Origin: Rhodobacter sp. SGA-6-6
GTDB lineage: Bacteria; Pseudomonadota; Alphaproteobacteria; Rhodobacterales; Rhodobacteraceae
Direction: 5' to 3'
DNA: 64,000 nt
Assembly: GCF_011043545.1 (NCBI RefSeq)
Contig: NZ_JAAKGP010000003.1
Span: 372,001 to 436,000, forward strand
This document shows positions 8,457 through 17,787 of the stretch, piece by piece. Below the pieces are notes generated by a model. The model was not told the origin of the DNA. It worked only from the letters and a program-made list of their open reading frames with translations, and searched no databases. The translations under genes were made by a program, and so were the position numbers. Position 1 is the stretch's first letter. Each line of letters opens with the position of its first letter.

Positions 8457-9379
8457 CCGGGGAGCCCGCCATCGCCGTCACCGGACTGGTGAAGACCTTC
8501 GCCGGCCGCCGCGTGGTGGACGGCGTGTCGCTGACGGTGGAGCGGGGCGAGATCGCGGGGTTCCTCGGGCCGAACGGCAGCGGCAAGACCACGACCATCC
8601 GCATGATGTGCGGCCTGCTGACCCCCGATGCGGGCGAGGGGCAGGTGCTGGGCTTCGACATCCGCCGGCAGGGACGGCAGATCAAGCGCGAGGTCGGCTA
8701 CATGACGCAGCGCTTTTCCTTCTACGAGGACCTGACCATCGAGGAGAACCTGGCCTTCGTCGCCGGTCTCTACGGCCTGACCCCGGCGCGGCGGATCGTG
8801 CGCGACACGCTGGAGGACCTGGGCCTCTCCGGCCGCCGCCAGCAGCTGGCCGGGTCGCTGTCCGGCGGGTGGAAGCAGCGGCTGGCGCTGGCCGCCTGCA
8901 TCATGCACCGCCCGAAGCTCCTGATGCTGGACGAGCCCACGGCGGGGGTCGACCCGCTGGCGCGGCGGCTGTTCTGGGACGAAATCCACGCCCGCGCCGC
9001 CGAAGGGCTGACGGTGCTGGTCTCGACCCATTACATGGACGAGGCCGAGCGCTGCCACCGGATCAACTACATCGCCTGGGGCCGGCTGATCGCCGCGGGC
9101 ACGGTGGCCGATGTGGTGGCGGGTGCGGGACTGTCCACGGTGGTGCTGGAGGGCCGCAACACCGCCGAGGCCGCGCGCCGCCTGAAGGGCAGGCCGGGGG
9201 TGGAGCAGGTCGCCTCCTTCGGCACCACGCTGCATGTCGTCGGCCGCGACGCGGCGGCGCTGCGGCAATCGGCCGAGGCGGTGGCGCGGGAGACCGGCAC
9301 CACCATGCACCCCGCCGAGACCATGCTGGAGGATGTGTTCATCCAGCTGATGGCCGCCTCGGAGGACACCTTGCAATGA
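8453..9379 (+). CDS. ABC-2 type exporter ATPase
   Basis: The 308-residue nucleotide-binding protein powers the exporter. It shows Walker A GPNGSGKTTT (39-48), the signature LSGGWKQR near 138, Walker B LLMLDEPTAGVD near 158 and the switch region STHYMDEAERC. It matches YbhF in gene position, but it is a single ATPase rather than the fused tandem of E. coli YbhF, so it should dimerise. Start and stop both overlap neighbours by four bases or so, indicating translational coupling. Confidence 0.9.
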   Translation: MTGEPAIAVTGLVKTFAGRRVVDGVSLTVERGEIAGFLGPNGSGKTTTIRMMCGLLTPDAGEGQVLGFDIRRQGRQIKREVGYMTQRFSFYEDLTIEENLAFVAGLYGLTPARRIVRDTLEDLGLSGRRQQLAGSLSGGWKQRLALAACIMHRPKLLMLDEPTAGVDPLARRLFWDEIHARAAEGLTVLVSTHYMDEAERCHRINYIAWGRLIAAGTVADVVAGAGLSTVVLEGRNTAEAARRLKGRPGVEQVASFGTTLHVVGRDAAALRQSAEAVARETGTTMHPAETMLEDVFIQLMAASEDTLQ

Positions 9380-10512
9380 GCCGCTGGTTCTCGCTGACGC
9401 GGCTGTTCGCGCTGTTGCGGAAAGAGGTGATCCAGCTGCGGCGCGACCGGATCACCTTCGCGATGATGCTGGGGGTGCCGCTGATGCAGCTGATGCTTTT
9501 CGGCTATGCGATCAACTCGGACCCGAAGCAGCTGCCCGCCGCCCTTGTCGCGCCGACGCAGGACCGATTCAGCCGCGCCATCGTCACCGCGCTGGAGCTG
9601 ACCGACTACTACCGCTTCACCTCCCCCGGCGTGTCCGCAGCCGAGGCCGAGCGTCTGCTGGCCCGCGGCGAGGTCGCCTTCGTCGTCACCCTGCCGTCGG
9701 ATTTCGGCCGGCGGGTGCTGCGCGGCGACCGTCCGGTGATGCTGATCGAGGCCGATGCGACCGACCCATCCGTCGCCTCGGGCGCCGTCTCGACCCTGGG
9801 CACCGTCGCGTCCGAGGCCCTGCAGCGCGAGTTGGGCACCGAGGCGCAGGCGGGCGCCGCCCGCGACACCCAGCTGCAGGTGCTGGTGCACCGCCGCTAC
9901 AACCCCGAGGGGATCACCGCCTACAACATCGTGCCGGGGCTTCTGGGCGTCATCCTGCAGCTGACGATGGTGATGATGACGGCCATGGCGCTGACCCGCG
10001 AGATCGAGCGCGGCACGATGGAGAACCTGCTGTCGATGCCCGCCACGCCGCTGGAGATCATGCTGGGCAAGATGCTGCCCTATCTCGGCGTCAGCGCGGT
10101 GCAGGTCCTGGTCGTCCTCGTCGCCGCCAGGGCGCTGTTCCATGTGCCCTTCGTCGGCTCGCTGGCCCTGCTTCTCGGCGGCATCCTGATCTTCGTGATG
10201 GCGCTTCTGGTGCTTGGCTACCTGATCTCGACCGTGGCGCGCACGCAGATGCAGGCGATGCAGCTGACGTTCTTCTTCTTCCTGCCCTCGCTGATGCTGT
10301 CGGGCTTCATGTTCCCCTTCCGCGGTATGCCCGGCTGGGCGCAGGCCCTGGGCGAGATCTTTCCGCTCACGCATTTCCTGCGCTTCATCCGGGCGGTCAT
10401 GCTGAAGGGCGCAGGTCCCGAGGCCGTGGCGCAGCCCCTCGCCGCGCTGGCGGTCTTTGCCGCCACGCTGACGCTGCTCGCGCTGCTGCGGTTCCGGCAG
10501 ACACTGGACTGA
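9376..10512 (+). CDS. ABC-2 type exporter permease (YbhS/YbhR-like)
   Basis: This 378-residue inner-membrane protein has one N-terminal transmembrane segment (FAMMLGVPLMQLMLFGYAI), a large periplasmic loop of about 130 residues, and five C-terminal membrane segments containing the ABC-2 hallmark TREIERGTMENLLSMP. E. coli has two such permeases (ybhS, ybhR); here only one follows the ATPase, so the transporter is probably a homodimer. It is the last gene of the operon and converges with the next gene. Confidence 0.88.
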   Translation: MSRWFSLTRLFALLRKEVIQLRRDRITFAMMLGVPLMQLMLFGYAINSDPKQLPAALVAPTQDRFSRAIVTALELTDYYRFTSPGVSAAEAERLLARGEVAFVVTLPSDFGRRVLRGDRPVMLIEADATDPSVASGAVSTLGTVASEALQRELGTEAQAGAARDTQLQVLVHRRYNPEGITAYNIVPGLLGVILQLTMVMMTAMALTREIERGTMENLLSMPATPLEIMLGKMLPYLGVSAVQVLVVLVAARALFHVPFVGSLALLLGGILIFVMALLVLGYLISTVARTQMQAMQLTFFFFLPSLMLSGFMFPFRGMPGWAQALGEIFPLTHFLRFIRAVMLKGAGPEAVAQPLAALAVFAATLTLLALLRFRQTLD

Positions 10513-10541
10513 GGCGAACGCGGCCGCCTGTCCTCCGCCCG

Positions 10542-11495
10542 TCACCCGCCGGCTGGACCGTCCTGCGCGCCTCGATGCCCGTCCCGGATGGCGGCGAGGC
10601 CCTCGCGGAAGCTGGTGACCCGGAAGTCCGGAAACCGGGCCTTGAACTTGTCGGAGACGAAGATGTTGTCCACCGCGTAGCGGGGCAGCAGTTCGGCGGC
10701 GTCGCGGAGGTTGGGGCTGAACAGCCCCGCCAGTTGCAGTTGCCAGCGCTTCAGCACCCGGTAACGGGGGGCAACGCCGAATTCTTCGGCGGCAAGGCCG
10801 ATGAACGCCCGATAGGTCAGGCGGCCGTCGTCGCAGGGCAGGTGCCAGGTCTGGCCCCAGGCGTCGGGCGCGTTGCCCAGAAGCGCCATCGCCCGGCTGG
10901 CATCCGGCGTGTAGATCAGGCTGCGCAGGGTATCGTCGCGCAGGAAGACCCGTGCGGCCTTGCCGTTCAGCAGCGGTTCGAGGATGGCGCTGTTGGTGAT
11001 GCTCTGGGTCTTGCCGGGGCCGTAGAACTCGGGCGCCCGGCAGATCATCGCGGCCAGGCGCTGCCGCTCCATCGCTTCGAGCAGGTCCCGGGCGATGGCG
11101 GCACGGACGCGCCCCTTCTCGCCATGAGGCCGGAACGGGGTGTCTTCCGTCTGCGGCGCATCGGTCTGCGAATACATGTAGGTGTTGTCGAAGAAAACCA
11201 GCCGTGCGCCATGGGCGGCGCAGGCGTCGATCACGTTCTTCATGATCACCGGCCATTGCGCGACCCACAGCCGCGTGTCCATCGGCAGCCCGGCGGTCAG
11301 GTAGACGATCTCCGATCCCTCGACGGCCCGCAGCGTCTCCCCGGCGTCCAGCAGGTCCGCCTTGTGAAGCCGGTCGCCGGCGTTCACCTTCTTCGGATTT
11401 CGGCTCACCAGACGGATGTCGCCGGTGAAATCGCGCTTGAGATGGATGGCCAGTTCCTGTCCGATCTGCCCGGAGGCGCCGAGGATCGTCTGCAT
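10542..11495 (-). CDS. NAD(P)-dependent epimerase/reductase-like protein
   Basis: The 317-residue protein has a Rossmann start, TILGASGQIGQ, of the atypical/extended SDR (NmrA or epimerase) kind. The classical YxxxK catalytic pair is not obvious; the nearest candidate is FYGPGK, so it may be a reductase with altered chemistry or a redox sensor. It is alone, convergent with the exporter operon and divergent from a small unknown gene. Substrate cannot be predicted. Confidence 0.75.
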   Translation of the reverse strand: MQTILGASGQIGQELAIHLKRDFTGDIRLVSRNPKKVNAGDRLHKADLLDAGETLRAVEGSEIVYLTAGLPMDTRLWVAQWPVIMKNVIDACAAHGARLVFFDNTYMYSQTDAPQTEDTPFRPHGEKGRVRAAIARDLLEAMERQRLAAMICRAPEFYGPGKTQSITNSAILEPLLNGKAARVFLRDDTLRSLIYTPDASRAMALLGNAPDAWGQTWHLPCDDGRLTYRAFIGLAAEEFGVAPRYRVLKRWQLQLAGLFSPNLRDAAELLPRYAVDNIFVSDKFKARFPDFRVTSFREGLAAIRDGHRGAQDGPAGG

Positions 11496-11628
11496 CTGGG
11501 TCTTCCTTCAGCTATGGCATGTCGTCATGGACCGAAGCCGGCAACACCTGACATAGTATCCGCAGCGGAGGGCGGCGACAGGCGCGAAGCAAAATCTTGT
11601 CGCGGATGATCAGAGCGGGGGCCGAAGG

Positions 11629-11886
11629 ATGCGTTTCACCTTCCCTCACAGCCATGCCTTTCGGGGCGGGCGCGTCACGGTCGAAAACGACGGGACGGCC
11701 GGGCCGGGATGCCTGGTCGAATTCGGCGACGGCGTCACTGTCATCGCGGAATGGCAGGCCGAGGGCGGCGGCATCCGGCTTGCCGTCCCCGATTACCGCA
11801 CGGCAAAGGGCACGCCGGTGACGGCGCGGACCTGGCGGCTTGCCCGAAGCGGGGATGGCCCGTGGCGGTCGGAACGCCAGTCCTGA
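11629..11886 (+). CDS. Small hypothetical protein
   Basis: This 85-residue reading frame begins MRFTFPHSHAF and ends with a Trp-containing segment (TARTWRLARSGDGPW). There is no signal peptide, membrane segment or known motif. GAAGG lies close before the start. Its composition looks protein-like and it fills the gap between two divergent and convergent genes, but I cannot name a family, so it may be a non-coding frame. Confidence 0.5.
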   Translation: MRFTFPHSHAFRGGRVTVENDGTAGPGCLVEFGDGVTVIAEWQAEGGGIRLAVPDYRTAKGTPVTARTWRLARSGDGPWRSERQS

Positions 11887-11944
11887 GCGTCGAAGGGTGG
11901 GGGCAGACCAGCCTGCGAGAAGGCGCTTCTGCCGTTCCTTCCCG

Positions 11945-12655
11945 TCAGACCCCGGGGATCGACTTCGGGAAAGGATAGGCGGCCTTGGAATGCGCCAGGC
12001 CGGAGTCCAGCAGCGCGCCGAGGGTGCGGACCGTGACCGGCAGCGGGTCGATCACCGGAACATCGTGGCCGAGCCCGGCCAGGAAGGCCCCGATCCTTTC
12101 CCCCAGCCCGGTCCAGCCGGTGCAGCCCAGGACCAGCACGTCGGCCTTGCGGACCTCCACCGCGGTGCGCGCGGCGTCGGTCAGGTGGCGCAGGGTCTCG
12201 TCCGGGTCGTTGCCGAAATCGAGGACCGGGATCTCGATCACCTCGCAGCCGGCATAGCGCGATTCCAGCCCGAACTTGCGCACCTGGTCGTCCACCAGCG
12301 GGCGGGAGCGGTCCAGCACCGTCAGCACGCAGAACTTGCGCCCCAGCATCGCCGCCACGCCCATGGCGGTCTGCGCCGGGCCGAAGACCGGGATGGTCAG
12401 GATTTCCCGCATCACGTCGACGCCGGGATCGCCCATGCAGTTGACCACCAGCCCCTCGATGCCCTCCGCCTGGGCGACCAGGCCGCAGCGCACCAGTTCC
12501 TCGACGCAGGCCACCTCTTCCCAGAGGCTCTCGATCGAGGCCGGGCCGCGGCGGATGCGGTCGAAGCTCAGCTCCAGGCCGCCGCCGCGCAGGTCCTTCA
12601 TCGCGGCGGGCTCGGTGGTGCCGGTGGTGGCCGACAGGATGCGGATCTTGGGCAT
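11945..12655 (-). CDS. Aspartate/glutamate/hydantoin racemase family protein
   Basis: This 236-residue cofactor-free racemase-fold protein has the two family cysteines in VNCMGDPG and LGCTGWTGL, which act as opposite-face acid/base pair in hydantoin and aspartate/glutamate racemases. Its start overlaps the stop of the upstream ABC ATPase (ATGA), making it the last gene of the hydantoinase/ABC operon. With an ATP-dependent hydantoinase in the same operon, racemisation of a 5-substituted hydantoin is the most likely role, though maleate isomerase-like activity is possible. Confidence 0.83.
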   Translation of the reverse strand: MPKIRILSATTGTTEPAAMKDLRGGGLELSFDRIRRGPASIESLWEEVACVEELVRCGLVAQAEGIEGLVVNCMGDPGVDVMREILTIPVFGPAQTAMGVAAMLGRKFCVLTVLDRSRPLVDDQVRKFGLESRYAGCEVIEIPVLDFGNDPDETLRHLTDAARTAVEVRKADVLVLGCTGWTGLGERIGAFLAGLGHDVPVIDPLPVTVRTLGALLDSGLAHSKAAYPFPKSIPGV

Positions 12656-13458
12656 CAGGAGGGTTCCTTCCTTGCAGTGCGGGAATGGACGCCGAAGGAC
12701 AGCAGCTCTCGGGTGTAGGGCTGCGCCGGGGCGTGGACGACCTGCTCGGTGGGGCCGAATTCGACGACATCGCCGCGGCGCATCACCAGGAGGCTGTCGG
12801 CAACATGGGCGACGACCTTCAGGTTGTGGGTGACGAACAGCATCGACAGTTCGTGCCGTTCCCTCAGGTCCGACAGCAGGTTCAGGATCTGCGCCTGCAC
12901 CGAGACATCCAGCGCCGAGGTCGGCTCGTCCAGCACCAGCAGCCGCGGCTCCAGCGCCAGCGCCCGGGCGATGGCGACGCGCTGTGCCTGCCCGCCCGAC
13001 AGTTCCCGCGCGCGGCGGTCCAGGAAGGCCGCGGGCAGGCCGCAGTCCGACAGCAGCGCGGCGATGCGGTCGCGAATCTGCGGGCCGGGGCGATGGCCGG
13101 CGGCCAGCATCGGCTCGGCCAGGATCTCGGCGACAGTCAGCCGCGGGCTGAGCGACAGGAACGGGTTCTGCGACACCACGCCGATGCCCTGCCGCGCCCG
13201 CCGCAGCGCTCGGCCGTGCAGGGCCAGCCAGTCCCGCCCCTCCAGCCGGATCGCGCCGCTTTCCACCGGCAGGAGCCGCAGGATCGCCCGCAGCAGGCTG
13301 GTCTTGCCCGAGCCGCTTTCGCCGACGATCCCCAGCGTGGTGCCGCGCTCCAGCCGGAAGCTGGCGCCGTTGACGGCGGGCTTCGGGCGCGGCGCGAACA
13401 GGCCGGCGCGGTAGCGGATCAGCAGGTCCGTCACCTCCAGCAGCGGCGACCCGGTCAT
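12655..13458 (-). CDS. Peptide-type ABC importer ATPase (DppF-like)
   Basis: The 267-residue ATPase is the second nucleotide-binding subunit of the oligopeptide/nickel importer family. It has Walker A GESGSGKTS (46-54), signature LSGGQAQR and Walker B LLVLDEPTSALDVS, and the C-terminal oligopeptide-family tail APAQPYTRELL. It overlaps both its upstream and downstream genes by ATGA. It should pair with the ATPase encoded at 13455-14312. Confidence 0.9.
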   Translation of the reverse strand: MTGSPLLEVTDLLIRYRAGLFAPRPKPAVNGASFRLERGTTLGIVGESGSGKTSLLRAILRLLPVESGAIRLEGRDWLALHGRALRRARQGIGVVSQNPFLSLSPRLTVAEILAEPMLAAGHRPGPQIRDRIAALLSDCGLPAAFLDRRARELSGGQAQRVAIARALALEPRLLVLDEPTSALDVSVQAQILNLLSDLRERHELSMLFVTHNLKVVAHVADSLLVMRRGDVVEFGPTEQVVHAPAQPYTRELLSFGVHSRTARKEPS

Positions 13459-14312
13459 GCCGCGCCCTCCGGGTCGGGATCGTCGAAGCTGCCCTCGACC
13501 ACCGCCAGCCGGGCGCCGCGCGGCACCGCGTCGGGCAGCGCCCCCAGAAGCGCGCGGGTATAGCGATGGGCCGGGCGGTTCAGCACCTCCTCCACCGGCC
13601 CGGTCTCGACCGAGCGGCCGGCGTAAAGGACGGTCACCCGGTCGCAGGCCTCGGCGATGACATCCATGTCGTGGGTGATCATCAGCACGGTCAGGTTCCG
13701 CTCGGCCACCAGCCGGCGCAGCAGCGCCAGCACCTGCATGGCGACCGAGACGTCCAGTGCGGTGGTCGGCTCGTCGGCGATCAGGAAATCGGCGCCGGTC
13801 GCCAGCGCCTGGGCGATCACCACGCGCTGCTGCATCCCGCCCGACAGCTGGTGCGGATAGCTGCGCAGCACCTTTTCCGGGTCGGGCAGGCCGGTCGCTG
13901 CCAGGAGCGCCAGCGCCTCGGCCCGGCGGGCGGCGCGGGGCAGGTCGCGGTGGGTGCGCAGCACGTCGTCGATCTGCCGCCGGATGCTGAGCACCGGGTT
14001 CAGCGCCGCCGCCGGGTCCTGCGAGATCATGCCGATCCGCCGCCCGCGCAGGCGGCCGGCCTGCTGCCGCAGGTCCTGCCCGTCGAAATGGAACCGCCCG
14101 GCGCCGATGCGGCTGCCCTTGGGCACCAGCCCCAGCATCGCCATGCCGGTCATGGTCTTGCCCGAGCCGGATTCGCCGATCAGGCCGTGGATGTCGCCGC
14201 GGCCGATCTCAAGATCGACGGCGCGGACGGCATGGACATCGCCCTCGGGCGTGGGGATGGTGACCGACAGGCCGCGGATTTCGAGCAGGGGCGTGGTGTC
14301 AGACAGAGGCAC
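13455..14312 (-). CDS. Peptide-type ABC importer ATPase (DppD-like)
   Basis: The 285-residue ATPase has Walker A GESGSGKTM, signature LSGGMQQR, Walker B LIADEPTTALDVS and the C-terminal RPAHRYTRALL tail of the oligopeptide family. A GTG start at 14312 is chosen because it follows AGGAAGGGG at a good distance and overlaps the permease stop by 14 bases; in-frame starts further upstream lie deep inside the permease gene. Confidence 0.87.
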   Translation of the reverse strand: MPLSDTTPLLEIRGLSVTIPTPEGDVHAVRAVDLEIGRGDIHGLIGESGSGKTMTGMAMLGLVPKGSRIGAGRFHFDGQDLRQQAGRLRGRRIGMISQDPAAALNPVLSIRRQIDDVLRTHRDLPRAARRAEALALLAATGLPDPEKVLRSYPHQLSGGMQQRVVIAQALATGADFLIADEPTTALDVSVAMQVLALLRRLVAERNLTVLMITHDMDVIAEACDRVTVLYAGRSVETGPVEEVLNRPAHRYTRALLGALPDAVPRGARLAVVEGSFDDPDPEGAA

Positions 14313-15138
14313 GGGCGGCCCCCTTCCTGCGGTCGCGCAGCGCGTCGCCGAGGACGCTGAAGGACAGTGCGACGATGAAGATGGTGACGCCCGGCATCGC
14401 CGAATACCACCAGCGGTCGGGAAAGAACTTGCGCCCGGCATCGACCATCTGGCCCCAGTCGGCGGTGGGGGGTAGCACGCCGAGGCCGAGGAAGGACAGC
14501 GCCGCCGCGGTCAAGAGCGCCGGTCCCACGTCCAGCGCCGCCTGCACCGTCAGCGGCCGGGCGGTGGCGGGCAGGATGTGGCGCAGGATGATCCGCGGAT
14601 GCGAGACGCCCGCCAGCCGCGCCGCCTCGACATAGGGCTGGCCGCGCAGCACCAGCCCCTCGGCCCGCGCCAGCCGGGCATACCAGGGCCACCAGGTCAC
14701 CGAGACGGCGATGACGCTGTTCAGGAAGCCCGGCCCCAGGGCGGCGGCCATCAGCACCGCCAGCAGCAGCGCCGGGAAGGCCAGGAAGACATCGGTCACC
14801 CGCATCAGCGCCTCGTCCACCCAGCCGCCGAAATAGCCCGCGGCCAGCCCCACCGGCAGGCCGATCAGCAGCGAGAAGGCGACGATCAGCATCCCGTTCG
14901 ACAGCGAGATGCGGGTGGCATAGATCAGCCGGCTGAGCATGTCGCGGCCCAGGTGGTCGGTCCCCAGCCAGTAGTCGGCCGAGGGCGGCGTCAGCTTGGC
15001 CGCCACGTTCGGCGCCCCGGCCCCCTGCGCCGGCCAGGGCGCGATCCAGGGGGCGAGGATGCCGACGGCGACGAAACCCAGCACGCAGAAGAGCGCCAGC
15101 GTTCCGGGCCAGCCGAGGCGGTGGACCAGCCGGCTCAT
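14299..15138 (-). CDS. Peptide-type ABC importer permease (DppC-like)
   Basis: This 279-residue inner-membrane permease has an N-terminal membrane segment, the DppC-type motif LGTDHLGRDMLSRL, five more membrane segments and the ATPase-coupling loop EAARLAGVSHPRIILRH. Start at 15138 overlaps the stop of the DppB-like gene by ATGA. Confidence 0.9.
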   Translation of the reverse strand: MSRLVHRLGWPGTLALFCVLGFVAVGILAPWIAPWPAQGAGAPNVAAKLTPPSADYWLGTDHLGRDMLSRLIYATRISLSNGMLIVAFSLLIGLPVGLAAGYFGGWVDEALMRVTDVFLAFPALLLAVLMAAALGPGFLNSVIAVSVTWWPWYARLARAEGLVLRGQPYVEAARLAGVSHPRIILRHILPATARPLTVQAALDVGPALLTAAALSFLGLGVLPPTADWGQMVDAGRKFFPDRWWYSAMPGVTIFIVALSFSVLGDALRDRRKGAARASV

Positions 15139-16157
15139 GTCAGCGCCACCCGCGGGTCGACCAGCGCCTGGGCGATGTCGATGATCAGGTTCATCGCCAC
15201 ATAGCAGACAGTCACCACCATGGTGACGGCGGCGATGACCGGGAAGTCCTTGGCCAGGATCGCCTCGGAGACGTAGCGGCCGAGGCCGGGCCAGGCGAAG
15301 ATGATCTCGACCAGCACCGCGCCGGTCAGCGCATAGGCGAAAGAGAGGCCGATCACCGTCAGCGCCGGGCCCATGGCGTTCGGCAACGCATGGCCGAAGA
15401 GGATGCGCCCCGAAGGCAGGCCGAGCGCCCGGGCAGCGGCGATGTGGCGGCGTTCGAGGATCTCGATCATCGCCGAGCGGGTCAGCCGCATCGCCACCCC
15501 GGCGGGATAGGAGGCCAGCGTCAGCGCCGGCAGCACCAGATGCCGCGCCGCATCGGCGAAGGCATCCGGCCGCCAGGCCAGCAGGCTGTCCAGCAGCAGG
15601 AAGCCGGTGGCCTGCGGCACCGGGGCCGAGATGGCGATCTCGCGCGAGATGCGGCCCGACAGCGGCATGATCCCCAGCCATTGCGCGAAGACCAGTTGCA
15701 GCAGCATGGCCAGGAAGAAGGTCGGCATGGCGACCGAGGCGATGGCGCCAAGGCTGCCCAGCCGGTCGGGCCATCGGCCCTGCCGCGCCGCGGCCATCAC
15801 CCCGAGCGGCACCCCGAACAGCAGCGCCATGCCGGTGGAGAAGACCGCAAGCTCCAGCGTGGCGGGCAGATAGGCCTTCAGGTCCTCGGCGATCAGCCGC
15901 CGCGACTTGTAGGAGATGCCGAAATCGCCCGCGGCCATCGCCGTGGCGAAGGTCGCGAAACGGGCGGGCAGCGGCGCGTCGAGGTTCAACTCCTGACGCG
16001 CCTTCTCGATCTGCTCGGCGGTGGGGCGGGGGCCGGCGTAAAGCGCGGCGGGATCGGAGGGAACGACCTGCGCCACGATGAAGACCAGAAAGGTCACGCC
16101 CACCACCACGAAGGCGGAAAGCACCATGCGGCGCAGGATGTAGCGGATGATGTCCAT
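15135..16157 (-). CDS. Peptide-type ABC importer permease (DppB-like)
   Basis: The 340-residue permease begins with the family start IIRYILRRM and a membrane segment, followed by the periplasmic region with PTAEQIEKARQELNLD, and has five further membrane segments. The coupling loop is AARALGLPSGRILFGHALPN. It forms the channel with the DppC-like partner. It starts 34 bases after the binding-protein gene ends. Confidence 0.9.
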   Translation of the reverse strand: MDIIRYILRRMVLSAFVVVGVTFLVFIVAQVVPSDPAALYAGPRPTAEQIEKARQELNLDAPLPARFATFATAMAAGDFGISYKSRRLIAEDLKAYLPATLELAVFSTGMALLFGVPLGVMAAARQGRWPDRLGSLGAIASVAMPTFFLAMLLQLVFAQWLGIMPLSGRISREIAISAPVPQATGFLLLDSLLAWRPDAFADAARHLVLPALTLASYPAGVAMRLTRSAMIEILERRHIAAARALGLPSGRILFGHALPNAMGPALTVIGLSFAYALTGAVLVEIIFAWPGLGRYVSEAILAKDFPVIAAVTMVVTVCYVAMNLIIDIAQALVDPRVALT

Positions 16158-16191
16158 CCCTTCCCCTTCCTCCCCCTTGTCCCGGGCGGCG

Positions 16192-17751
16192 CTAGCGGCT
16201 CATGTCGTTGACGAAGGTGACATGGCCGTAGGCGGGGTTGTCGGCATAGCCCTTGATGTCGGACCGGATGATGTGGACGTTCGGCCGGTCCAGCATGAAG
16301 ACCGCCACCGCCTCGTCGATAAGGATCCGCTGCGCCTCGATGAACATCTGCTCGGCGCGGGGGCGGTCCACCCCCGAAAGCCGCGCCGCCTCGTCGATCA
16401 TCGCATCGAATTCGGGGTTGGCATAGTAGGCCAGGTTGAACAGCGGCTGGTCCTCGCTGTGGAAGCAGTTGAAGAGATAGTCGTAGGGGGTGACGTAGGT
16501 GGGCCACCAGAAGAAGACGAAGATGTCCTGCGCCGTCGCCGGGTCGGACTTCGCCAACTGCCACTGCGCCTCCCAGGCCATCGGCTGCAGGGTCAGGGTG
16601 ACGCCGATCGCCTCCAGGTTGGCCTTCCACAGCTCGCCGGCGATGGCCGACAGTGATTGCGAGGTGGAATAGGTCATCACCAGCTCCAGCCCCTCGACGC
16701 CTTCCTCGGCCAGCAGGGCGGCGGCGGCTTCCAGGTCGGTCTGCGGGATCGGCGCCTCGGCGTCGTGGCCCCAGATGCCCGCGGGCACCACGCCCTTGGC
16801 GCGGGTGCCCAGGTTGGCGGTGCCGGCCATGATCACGTCGTCATAGGGGAAGGCCATCGACAGCGCCTGCCGCACCTTGGGCCGGTCCAGCGGCGCGCGG
16901 CGGGTGTTGTAAAGGCCGAACAGCGTCTCGAACGAGGGGTTCACCACCACCCGCAGGTCGGGGTTGGCCTGCAGCTGCTCCAGGTTCTCGAACGGCACCG
17001 AATAGGTCCAGTCGGCCTGGCCGCCTTCGATCATGTTCTGGATCAGCGTGGTGTCCTCGACGATCTCGAACAGCACGGTCTGGAAGGCGCCCTCGGGCAC
17101 CGGGCCCCAGTAGTCGGCCACCCGCTCCAGCACGGCGCGCTGGCCGGGTTCGTAGCGCGAGATGCGGAAGGGGCCGGTGCCGGCGTCGTTGCCGGCGTTG
17201 AACCAGGCGTTGTCCTGCTCCAGCGAGGCCGGTGCCTGGATCCAGGCGGCGAAGCCGGCCGAGGCGATCAGGTCCAGGGGCTGCGGCTCGGACAGGACGA
17301 AGACCACCTTCAACGGTTCGGGCGTCTCGATCGAGGCGACCGGCGCCCAGATGAACGAGGCGCCGCCGCCGATCTTCTTCGTCCGCTCGATCGAGCCCTT
17401 GACCGCCTCCGAGGTCAGCGGGCTGCCGTCGTGGAACTTCACCCCGTCGCGCAGGGCGAAGGTCCAGGTCAGCCCGTCCTCCGACACGTCCCAGCTTTCG
17501 GCCAGCAGCGGCTCGATCCGGGCCTCCTCGGTCTCGGTGCCGGGGATGTAGCGGGTCAGCCCCTCGTAGACATTGGCCAGCACCGCGCCGTCGTTCGAGA
17601 ACGAGGTGGCGGGGTCGAGATCGGGGAAGCTGGTCGGATAGGCCAGGGTGAAGATGCCGCTGCCCTGCGCCAGGGCGAGGTTCCAGCGCGAGGCGGCGGC
17701 GGTAGCCAGCGCGGTCAGCGCTGAGGTCTTCAGAAAGTCGCGGCGTTTCAT
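16192..17751 (-). CDS. Extracytoplasmic solute-binding protein, family 5
   Basis: This 519-residue protein is the SBP_bac_5-type receptor of the importer. It has a Tat-like signal (KRRDFLKTSAL, then an alanine-rich hydrophobic stretch ending ALAQG), the family segment LTWTFALRDGVKFHDGSP, and a conserved C-terminal lobe. Despite the peptide-importer family, ligands range from peptides to glycosides, amino-acid derivatives and metals; the neighbouring hydantoinase and DUF917 genes suggest a hydantoin-like or N-carbamoyl compound. Confidence 0.88.
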   Translation of the reverse strand: MKRRDFLKTSALTALATAAASRWNLALAQGSGIFTLAYPTSFPDLDPATSFSNDGAVLANVYEGLTRYIPGTETEEARIEPLLAESWDVSEDGLTWTFALRDGVKFHDGSPLTSEAVKGSIERTKKIGGGASFIWAPVASIETPEPLKVVFVLSEPQPLDLIASAGFAAWIQAPASLEQDNAWFNAGNDAGTGPFRISRYEPGQRAVLERVADYWGPVPEGAFQTVLFEIVEDTTLIQNMIEGGQADWTYSVPFENLEQLQANPDLRVVVNPSFETLFGLYNTRRAPLDRPKVRQALSMAFPYDDVIMAGTANLGTRAKGVVPAGIWGHDAEAPIPQTDLEAAAALLAEEGVEGLELVMTYSTSQSLSAIAGELWKANLEAIGVTLTLQPMAWEAQWQLAKSDPATAQDIFVFFWWPTYVTPYDYLFNCFHSEDQPLFNLAYYANPEFDAMIDEAARLSGVDRPRAEQMFIEAQRILIDEAVAVFMLDRPNVHIIRSDIKGYADNPAYGHVTFVNDMSR

Positions 17752-17787
17752 GGCAATCTCCCTGCGGTGTGGCGTGAATCGGTGGCG

